Source: Hemerocallis citrina (lineage: Eukaryota > Streptophyta > Magnoliopsida > Asparagales > Asphodelaceae). From it: a DNA stretch of 64,000 nucleotides. This document shows positions 56,414 through 64,000 of the stretch, piece after piece. A program made the translations under genes and the position numbers. Every line of letters starts with the position of its first letter. Within the stretch, counting starts at the first letter, position 1. Location: positions 53,164,565 through 53,228,564 of the forward strand of contig CM030366.1 in the NCBI GenBank assembly GCA_017893485.1, given 5' to 3'. Below the pieces are notes generated by a model. The model saw nothing but the letters and a program-made list of their open reading frames with translations. It ran no database searches and was not told the origin of the DNA.

Positions 56414-59400
56414 ATGGTTAAGATCACTGAGACCCCTGCCTCAGAACAATCCGTTGGCCGAGGGGATAAAGGGAAGGGTGTGGCGGAGCCGAGCGAGCAG
56501 GAGGTCGTTCGCCCGGATAGAGAAGGCGATGTGGCCGAGCGGCCTAGGGAGGTTGAGGCCACGTCCCGGAAGGACAAGGCCGTGGTCACCATTGTGGAGA
56601 TGCCGAAGAGGGCGGGGGCGTTCGGTCGGCAGCCCATTGTCTTGTCGAGTGTGGGCGGCATTCGGGACTACGCTGATGACGTCCTGGAGAAAGTGACTCA
56701 GGGTACAGCCCCACTGGTGGAGGAGAATGAGCCGAGGGAAGTTTCCGAGGTGGACCATGCTATCTCGTCGCTCACCGAGGATGACCTTCAGATGATCCGA
56801 GAGGGATTCCGGATCCCGCTAGAGTATGTCCTGCTTCTCCCTGGGCCGGGTTTTCGAGCAAACACGAGCTGTTCGCCAGACGTGTGCATCTTCCCGGTCG
56901 ATTCCCTTATCGCCGGACTCCGCTTTCCCCTCCATCCATTCGTGGTTGAGGTCTTGGTCTTTTACGGTTTGAGTCCTGCTCAGCTGGCGCCGAACACATG
57001 GAGGCACGTTACAGCCTTCGTCCTTCGATGCCAAGAGGTTGGCGCTAAGCCGACCATGTTCCTCTTCCGTAATCTTTATCGACCCTGCCAGCCGAGGAAA
57101 GATGAACAGAGGTTTTATCTGTCGCCCCGGCCAGGCGTGAAACTGATCGAGAATCCGGACTCGATCAAACACTGGAAGACAAAGTACTTCCTCGTCCGAT
57201 CCCTGATGCCGTGGGTGATACCGGCGGTTTGGGAGACGGAGGGCCTGCCCAAGCGCACCAAGAAGGAGGTGCCACTGAATGAGGGAGAGGCCGAGGTCCG
57301 GAGGAGGCTCCTCGCTTTGCCAACCATGAGTTGGAAAGATATTACAGAGGAGGATCTGTTCCGTGGGGGTCTCAGTCCGATCGACCCTCGTACGCTTCTG
57401 GTATTTATACTTATTGTTTAAAGCTCATGAAAATTTATCTAAGTTCTTTCATTCAGCTTTTGCAGAGACGATGAAGATGGACTACAGGGCCCTGATGGCG
57501 AAAGGTCGTTCGGAGCAGGAGAAGAAGAAGAGGTCGGCGGCGGAGACTCAGGAGAGCCGGCCAGCGAAGAAGCCTTCGGTTGCGAAGACCGCCGAGCAGC
57601 CGAAGGTCATGGTCCTTGACCATGCGGAGGTCCAGGTCCTCGCCCCACCCGCCCCGGATGCACCGACACCGACCCCGAAGGGGGACGCTCCTGGTCCGTC
57701 GATCGGCACATTCGGCGTGACGGAGGTGTTGTCCCTCCAAGTTCCGCCCCTGACTGCCGAGGCGGAGAAGATCCTGACCGAGCGTCACAAACAGATCTTC
57801 GTCCCCGACTGGCAAGTCATGCAGGTCGACGGCTTCTTGGGCGATGGCAACATCTGTATGGAGGCCGTGAAGCACCTGCCGACCCCAAAGGACCGAGCGA
57901 CCCTAAAGGCCGGGCAAGCAGGGGACGCCGTGATGCAGATCGCTCGGAACACTATGTCGGTAAGTTGGCCGGGCTCTTTCTCTTTGGCTTTTCTTCCCTT
58001 GAGTTCTTCTCCCCCTTTTTTTTGTACCAAGTATTTGGGTTCGGATTTTAATCCGTCGCTCTTTTCCAGACCCTCTGCCACTTCAACTTCCTGGTCGAGG
58101 AGATGGCGAGCAAGGAGCAGGAGAAGGAACGGGAGAGGGCGGAGCGCGTCAAGGTTACGCAGCGGCTCGATGCCGAGCAGCTCCTCTCGACGAAGAGGGC
58201 TGACGAGGTGAAGGGGTTGGAGGGGCAGCTGGCCAAGTCCATTCAGCTGTCGAAGGACACGGCGGCTAAACTTGAGGCCGCGAAGAAGGAGGTCGCCGAA
58301 CTGAAGGAGGCCTTGGCCAACGTTCGGTCGGAGGCGGAGAAGGCCCAGAAGAGGGCCGAGAGGACCCAGGCCAAGCACCAGAAGAAGGTGAAGAGGGTGA
58401 AGAAGGCCGTGCAGGAGGAGGCTGCTCAGCATATGCTCCAGAACATGGAGGAAGCCTATGGTCGAGCGCTGACCCACATAGCCGCCAGGAACCCGGGCTT
58501 CGACATCTCCTCCTACCACTTTTACGACCCCGTGGAAGGGGAGGAGGGCGTGCCCGCGGGGATGCTCGGGCCTGCGGGAGAGACGGAGGTCGTCGAGGGT
58601 CCTGCGGGGTCCGAGGCCGAGGACGAGAAGGTGGACGGCTCCGAGGAGGAGAGCTGGAGCGAAGGCGAAGGCGAGGACGGTGGCGAGGACACGACTGAGG
58701 GGTCGACGGACCCGAGCGGCAAAAAGGTCGACCCCTGACTCGGTTGTCTTCTTTTTTGTCTTTTTTCTTTTGTAAGCCTAACCGCGGACTGGCCACCGCT
58801 AGTGTAAAGCTTTCACTTTGATTTTGAAATGAAAATATTTTGTTTGGCCAAAATTTGTCCAAATGTTGAGCTTCGGATTTGTGTGTGACTAGCCGTAGAT
58901 GTTTCCGAGTGTTGGGTATCGGATTTATCTCTACTTTTTAGGTGAAGTTCGGTCCGGTCACGGAGCTCGTCTGCCTCCGGAAGGAGTTGGCCAAAATGAA
59001 GCGTGAGCTCAAGGACAGCCGACAGAGGCGGTTTCTTCTGCTCGGCCAGGCGGAGGAGGTGAAGGCAGTTCTACGGAGGCAGTGCCACAAGCTGTATCAG
59101 CTACGGAAGCACTACCAAGCCCCTTGTCCCGAAGGGGAAGTCGAGCGGCTCCGCGGGGAGCTAACCGCTGCCGAGCAGAGGAATGCCGATCTTTTGGCAG
59201 AGGTCCGACACTTGGAATTGGCGGAGAGGGAATGCTCGGCAGAGGCGGTGAAGCTGGCCTCCGAGCTGGAGAAGGCATTGGCCGAGCGCAAGAGGTTAGT
59301 TGCCGACGTCGACAAGCTCAGAAGGATCACGATAGATAGGGGAATTGAGGTCACCCACTTCCGTCGGCTCGCTGCCGAGGGTGCTAATGCCTCCGGCTCG

Positions 59401-59781
59401 TCAAGGCCTTCTCGCCCGATGAAGTCGGTGAGGGACGACGTTCTTAGAGACAGGATCGTCGAATTGGAGGAGGAGATCGCGTCGCTCAAGCCTGCGCCGG
59501 AGAGGGCTAACGTTCGCAGTACTTCGTGCACCCGCGAAGAAAGTGAGAAGGGGATTACGTTTTATGAGCTTGCGACATGCTCGCCTATGACCAGGTGGAG
59601 TCCGGCTGATGCGCAGAGCAGCGCGGCTGTCTCGTCGAGCGGGGCCTCGGCAGGTGCCGTGGTCAGGGCTAGCAGCGAAGGGGGGTCGCGCTTCGTTGGT
59701 TTAGGATCGAGTTCGGAGGGCAGACCTCATCGTTCTCGCGTATCCCTAAACCGAAGCATTCCCCTTCCGAGGAGATCTTGA
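56414..59781 (+). CDS. E2 antisense gene: four-exon Tat extra protein
   Basis: My exon model is 56414-57389, 57466-57959, 58070-58726 and 58942-59781, which gives 988 codons before the stop. Introns are GT-AG of 76, 110 and 215 bp with phases 1, 0 and 0, the same as in E1. Exon 1 has the domain like PF04195 (LLPGPGF, PNTWRHVTAFVLRC) after a charged N-terminus. Exon 2 starts with a Lys-rich patch. Exon 3 is a Glu/Lys coiled coil with a very acidic tail. Exon 4 is coiled coil, a conserved RANVRSTSCTREE segment shared with E1, and a Ser-rich tail ending SLNRSIPLPRR. No internal stop is seen, although pol of the same element has three, so this reading frame may have been kept open longer. Function is unknown. 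If intron 3 is retained, the protein ends at 58738. Confidence 0.68.
57390..57465 (+). other. E2 antisense gene intron 1 (predicted)
   Basis: Donor GTACGC, acceptor CTTTTGCAG, phase 1. A nearby alternative donor GTATTT at 57,401 would put a stop immediately after the junction. The GTACGC choice keeps the frame in both elements. Confidence 0.5.
57960..58069 (+). other. E2 antisense gene intron 2 (predicted)
   Basis: TCG|GTAAGT donor and CTCTTTTCCAG acceptor, phase 0, at the same codon as in E1 although the intron sequence differs. Confidence 0.8.
58727..58941 (+). other. E2 antisense gene intron 3 or alternative 3' end
   Basis: Donor AAG|GTCGAC, acceptor TACTTTTTAG, phase 0. An in-frame TGA lies 9 bases in. 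GCGGACTGGCCACCGCT at 58,784-58,800 is identical to the element in E1 intron 3, and an AAATGAAAATATTTT segment follows. Confidence 0.55.
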
Positions 59782-59965
59782 CCTTGTTGTTTTTTACTTC
59801 CGTTGATTGTTGTAAAGTTTAATTGTAGGGTCGGTTCGGCCATCTGTAACACCATTACATCTGAATGTGAATTTTGAAAGTTTCCTTAGAACGTTTTGAA
59901 AGTGTGTTGGACTTCGGCGGCGTATTGAAATTGCGTTATTCTCTTTCCCTTCTTTTCAACTCGTC

Positions 59966-60391
59966 GTGACGATCCATGGTTCGGACTCTGACCGTTCGAA
60001 TGATGACGCCGAATCCGGGGGCACCTCTGGAACGGTGGTTCTGAGCCCCAGGAGCACCGATCTGAAGTTACACCGAGCCGAGAGTGAGTGGGACCACCTT
60101 TCGTTGGTCCTCAGTCTCCGGGAAGCCGAGGTCCAACGCTTGGAGAATAAGATCGTCGAGCTGAGCCCCACAGGAGAGGATGACGACTCGCAGACCGCAT
60201 TCAGCAACGCTCTTCGGGTCAAAAGCATTCGGCACATTCAGTCAAAGATTATTGCCGAGCGGGATGACTTGCTCTCGGAGATGCGGTACTTGCGGGCTGT
60301 AATGGCGAAGCTCCGGGGGGACGCAGAGGAGCTGTCAGCCGAGGAGGACGAGCGGTCGGCCGAAGAATTCAGTGAAGATATTTCTTTTTGA
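59966..60391 (+). CDS. E2 extra plus-strand ORF, coiled-coil protein of unknown function
   Basis: The open frame runs from about 59,900 to the stop at 60,391 with no in-frame ATG near its beginning, so the start is unknown. It may be a further exon or use a non-ATG start; the coordinate given is a GTG. The translation (about 140 residues) has an Asp/Ser-rich start, a Leu/Glu heptad-like middle (LSLREAEVQRLENKIVEL) and an acidic Glu-rich end. An AATAAA signal is at 60,483-60,488. E1 has no equivalent between its antisense gene and the array. Function is not recognised. Confidence 0.4.
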   Translation: MTIHGSDSDRSNDDAESGGTSGTVVLSPRSTDLKLHRAESEWDHLSLVLSLREAEVQRLENKIVELSPTGEDDDSQTAFSNALRVKSIRHIQSKIIAERDDLLSEMRYLRAVMAKLRGDAEELSAEEDERSAEEFSEDISF

Positions 60392-60482
60392 ACACTAAGT
60401 GTTGTTGGTCAGAATTGTATCTTGCTTGCGAACACTTTGTAACTATGGGACAGATGTGCTTTGTATTTCGGCCTGGCTGTTT

Positions 60483-60488
60483 AATAAA
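60483..60488 (+). terminator. Polyadenylation signal after the E2 extra ORF
   Basis: AATAAA lies 92 bp after the stop at 60,391, in a T-rich context. Confidence 0.45.
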
Positions 60489-60599
60489 ATATTTTTTATT
60501 GCTCTGCGCTTTTGTCTTGTTTATGGCTGTGTTTTCTGCGCCGAGGTCTTAGAACCGAACATGTCGATTTCGTCGGCGAGGCCGTTGGACTGAACTGGC

Positions 60600-61130
60600 C
60601 ACTATACGTGTGGCATTCTGTCGTTTAGCGACTCCGACGGGGTGCGGCACGAACTCCCAGGCGGCTCTGTTCCTAAGAAAGTGCTATATTGTCGTTTAGC
60701 ACGGGTGGCAAGATCTGAGCCGCTGATTGTAAACACGGATCTCGAGGCGGCTCAGCTCCCGAGAAAACGCTATCTTGTCGTTTTGCGCAGGTGGCGAGAT
60801 CTGGGCCGTCTGATTGAGATCAAGCGCGAAAGTTGAGGGGAAGGGAAATTTTCTCCGTTTACGAGCTCGGGAAGGCACTTGCTCGGCTGCCGACCGAAGA
60901 TAGGGAACTTTAATGAGCCGAGCGACGTGGCGCAACACGGACCGCTGGATGAAGACGCGCATCTCGAGACGGGCGTAGCTCCCAAGAAAACACTATCTTG
61001 TCTTTTAGTGCTCTGGGGGAGATCTGGGCCGTCTGATTGAGATCAAGCGTGAAAGTTGAGGAGAAGGGGAATTTTCTCCATTTACGGGTTCGAAATGGCA
61101 CTTGCTCGGATTCCGACCGAAGGGTAGGTC
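60600..61130. repeat. E2 module copies right of the antisense genes
   Basis: Motifs GCTATATTGTCGTTTAGC (60,682), ACGCTATCTTGTCGTTTT (60,766) and ACACTATCTTGTCTTTTAG (60,989), with ACGAGCTCGGGAAGGCACTT and ACGGGTTCGAAATGGCACTT at about 60,859 and 61,083. The same module flanks the left side. Confidence 0.7.
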
Positions 61131-61273
61131 CATCCTCCTTATTTTCCCCCATTTCCGTGACGAGGATCGGACTGAATGTAAGCCGAACGCTTGCCACAAC
61201 GTAGGGGATTTCCGGAAGGCAACCTTTAGGGCAGGAATTTAACCAAGTGTTTGCCCTCGGGGTTGTCGCGGAG

Positions 61274-61930
61274 TTCGACGGCTGTGGAAGCAATTCCGAA
61301 CGGCGATCTACCCCTGGTTCGTCCGGAGACGAGCCAAGGAGGTAGAGTCGAGCCGAGTGTTGGACTCCGAACCATCGGTATAGTTCAACGGCTGTGGGAG
61401 CAATTCCGAACGGCGATCTACCCCTGGTTCGTCCGGAGACGAGCCGAGGAGGTAAAGTCGAGCCGAGTGTTGGACTCCGAACCATCGGTATAGTTCAACG
61501 GCTGTGGGAGCAATTCCGAACGGCGATCTACCCCTGGTTCGTCCGGAGACGAGCCGAGGAGGTAAAGTCGAGCCGAGTGTTGGACTCCGAACCATCGGTA
61601 TAGTTCAACGACTGTGGGAGCAATTCCGAACGGCGATCTACCCCTGGTTCGTCCGGAGACGAGCCGAGGAGGTAAAGTCGAGCCGAGTGTTGGACTCCGA
61701 ACCATCGGTATAGTTCAATGGCTGTGGGAGCAATTCCGAACGGCGATCTACCCCTGGTTCGTCCGGAGACGAGCCGAGGGGGTAAAGTCGAGCCGAGTGT
61801 TGGACTCCGAACCATCGGTATAGTTCAACGGCTGTGGGAGCAGTTCGGAACGGCGGTCCGCCTCTAGTCCGCCCGGAGACGAACTGAGGGAATGAGGTCG
61901 AGCCGAACGTGGACTCCGAACCATTGGTTG
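61274..61930. repeat. E2 3' UTR tandem array, 110-bp units
   Basis: Units start at GTGGGAGCAATTCCGAACGG at 61,284 (variant GTGGAAG), 61,394, 61,504, 61,614 and 61,724. A diverged last unit is at 61,834. The period is exactly 110 bp and neighbours are nearly identical. The sequence is homologous to the 106-bp monomers of E1. Repeated 69- and 95-codon ORFs are products of the array. Confidence 0.95.
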
Positions 61931-62097
61931 AGATCACAACATAAAATGCAGGTGATAAGAGGGGAGAGTGACATGCATATTCACAAACATAACAGAGCTT
62001 TCTTTATTGATACTTGATGGCGAACCGTTTTACATAATACAATTTGAGAAAAAATGGGTTACAAGTTGGAGAGGAATGGTTCGACACCTCGGATTAC

Positions 62098-64000
62098 TTA
62101 GAGAGGCGCCGGAGCGCTCTCTTGGTATTTCAGGAGGTGGTCGGCATTCCAGGTCCTCGGAAGCTCTCTGCCATCCATGTCTTCAAGTCGGTATGCCCCA
62201 GGCCGAACAACTTTTGTGATCCGGTACGGCCCTTCCCAATTCGGAGCTAGCTTGCTCCTCTGACTGGGGAGGGATATGGCTAGCTTTCTCAATACCAAAT
62301 CTCCTTGCTCAAGGTTGGCGGGTCGGACCTTCTTGTTGTACGCTAGCTCGACCCTCCTTCTGTAATTCTGTTGCCGAATCGATGCCCTTTCCCTCAGTTC
62401 ATCTATCAGGTCCAAGTTCCCTCTGAGGTCCCTGGCATTCTGCGCTTCGTCATAGGCTATGAGCCGAGGGGAAGGTATTCCGACCTCGAGGGGTATCACG
62501 GCCTCGGCCCCATAAGTAAGGCTGAAAGGGGACTCTCCGGTGGGCGTTCGCTTGCTTGTGCGGTAGTTCCACAACACATTAGGGAGTTGGTCGACCCACA
62601 ATCCTTTGGAGCACTTGTCCAACCTCTTCTTGATTCCCGCGAGGATCTGCTTATTAGCGTTCTCGGCCTGAGGGTGTGAGACGGACGAGAAGCGCTGTTG
62701 AATGACGAGGTCGTCGCATAGGGCTCGGAATGCTGTGCCAGTGAACTGAGTCCCATTGTCCGTCACGAGGACGCGGGGGACGCCGAATCTGCATATGATG
62801 TTCTTCTAGAAGAACTGCACCACTTTGTTCTCGGTTATCGTGGCGAGGGGCTCGGCTTCAACCCACTTCGAGAAGTAGTCGATGGCTACGACTAAAAACT
62901 TGAGCTGACCCGGAGCTGGAGGGAAAGGCCCTAGTAAGTCCATTCCCCACATCGCGAAGGGGATAGGGCTCGATAGGGAGGCGAGGTTGGCCTGAGGGAG
63001 GCGTCGGATGCTGGAGTGTCTCTGGCAGGAGCTACACTGCCGAACATGTCGCTCGGCATCTCGAAGAAGGGTCGGCCAGAAGTACCCATAGTTCAAAGCT
63101 TTCCGGGCCAAAGACCTGAATCCGGAGTGTGCCCCTCCGATGCCCTCATGAAGCTCCTGTAGGGCATATTCGGCCTGTTCCGGAGAGAGGCACCTTAGAT
63201 AAGGTCGGCCATCTATTTGAGAGAAGGAGCGTTTGTATAAGACGCCCTCGATCAAGACATAGCGCTCGGCCCGAGTTCTGACTCAGCGTGCTTCTTTGGG
63301 ATCCGAGGGCAGAACTCCATCCCTCAAGAATTCTACCAGTGGCTTCATCCAATTGTCCTGCAGCATGACCGGCAATGACTCCACCGAGCCAGGTGTCTCG
63401 TCTTCGATGCTCGGTTTAGAGAGGACTTCAATCAGTACGGTCTGTTCAAGACCTTGTAGAGAAGACGAGGCTAACTTGGAGAGAGCGTCGGCTTGTGAGT
63501 TCTCCTCTCGGGGGACCCGTTGGATGATGGCTTCTTCGAACCGGCCCATGAGATCCCGGACTTTGGCGAGGTACTTCGCCATTCGCTCGTCCCGGGCCTC
63601 ATATTCGCCCAAGACCTGGTTCACGACTAGCTGGGAATCACTGTGAATCCGAAGGCGCTGCGCCCCAGCACTTCGTGCGAGTCCGAGACCAGCTATGAGA
63701 GCCTCGTACTTTGCCTCGTTGTTCGAGGCCTTGAAGTTCATGCGGATCGCATACTACAGGACGAAGCTGTCAGGGCCATTCAGGATGATGCCGGCGCCGC
63801 TTCCTTCGCTGCAAGAGGACCCGTCCACGAAGACTGTCCAAATGGGGGGCCCATTCGGGACGTGGCCGACCTCAGGGATAGTGGACTCTACGATGAAGTC
63901 GGCGAGAGCCTGTGCCTTAATTGCCGTCCGAGGCTGATAGGAGATATCGTGCTGACTCAGCTCTACGGACCATTTCATCAGCCGACCTGAGGTCTCTGGC
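62098..64000 (-). pseudogene. E2 pol pseudogene, C-terminal part (RNase H and integrase), runs off the window
   Basis: One frame on the minus strand from the window edge to the stop at 62,098, broken only by three internal stops: TAG at 63,753-63,751, TGA at 63,282-63,280 and TAG at 62,805-62,803. Compared with E1 these are changed Gln, Arg and Trp codons, all explained by single C-to-T or G-to-A changes. It shows the second RNase H (VFVDGSSC, NNEAKYEAL, HSDSQLVV), integrase zinc finger (LHEGIGGAHSG, RQCSSC), catalytic WGMD and VTDNG, and a C-terminal GPY-type module. Relative to E1, four codons are missing in frame before the catalytic Glu segment (SHPQ then AENAN), at about 62,672. RT and gag lie beyond the edge. 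Confidence 0.88.

Larger units (their letters stand above)
44245..64000 (-). mobile_element. E2: second Ty3/gypsy Tat-lineage element (partial, with LARD2 nested)
   Basis: Same plan as E1: 3' LTR on the left, polypurine tract, modules, plus-strand antisense gene, 110-bp tandem array, then pol on the minus strand running off the window. The 3' LTR is split by LARD2. The 5' LTR, gag, protease and RT lie beyond 64,000. Its LTR resembles but is clearly different from that of E1, so E1 and E2 are separate subfamilies. Confidence 0.87.

Noticed and set aside
61251..61937. Repeated 69-99 codon ORFs on both strands
   Set aside because: Produced by the 110-bp array; identical peptides recur in step with the units.

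Overview
The window looks like repeat-dense nuclear DNA of a flowering plant, probably a eudicot. I reach this from the element families: Ty3/gypsy elements of the Tat lineage, a Ty1/copia relic, long non-coding LTR elements primed by initiator tRNA-Met, and hAT-, Mutator- and microsatellite-associated MITEs. I see no host gene that I can defend. Almost every base can be assigned to transposable elements nested in one another, and several layers are proved by target-site duplications (TSDs).

Left part (1-15,992). This is a pile of solo LTRs from two long-LTR families. Family F2 gives D1 (1-846), D2 (847-1639 plus 8428-8863), B (4885-8382) and C (8869-12157). Family F1 gives A (1640-4884 plus 8388-8427). 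B sits inside A (TSD TGTAG), A inside D2 (TSD AGCGT/AACGT), and C lies directly beside D2 (TSD ATGAA/ATTAA). MITEs follow: a (TA)n-flanked element holding a Mutator-like MITE with a 10-bp TSD, a second (TA)n-flanked element, and a hAT-like MITE with a perfect 8-bp TSD.

Middle part (15,993-44,244). The oldest layer is a decayed Ty1/copia element on the minus strand: its 3' LTR is at 15,993-16,270 and its pol remnants at about 40,356-43,130. It was split by a Tat element, E1 (16,924-39,998, minus strand), which carries a gag-pol pseudogene, tandem repeats, and a gene running antisense to gag-pol. E1 was in turn split by LARD1 (23,782-32,329, plus strand, TSD GGTCG), a non-coding LTR element with nearly identical 3.6-kb LTRs.

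Right part (44,245-64,000). A second Tat element, E2 (minus strand), runs off the right edge. Its 3' LTR is split by LARD2 (44,349-53,226, minus strand, TSD GCAAG), which again has nearly identical LTRs. E2 repeats the architecture of E1: LTR, module repeats, antisense gene, tandem repeats, then decayed pol.

The most interesting system is the antisense gene of the two Tat elements. In both, the plus strand carries a TATA-led gene that I can model as four exons. Every splice site is GT-AG, lies at the matching position and in the same phase, and gives open frames of 918 codons in E1 and 988 in E2. Because the genomic RNA of the element is transcribed from the other strand, these introns would survive retrotransposition. 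A second unusual signal is that both non-coding elements carry a sense copy of the 5' part of initiator tRNA-Met in their internal region, although each also has an ordinary tRNA-iMet primer-binding site.
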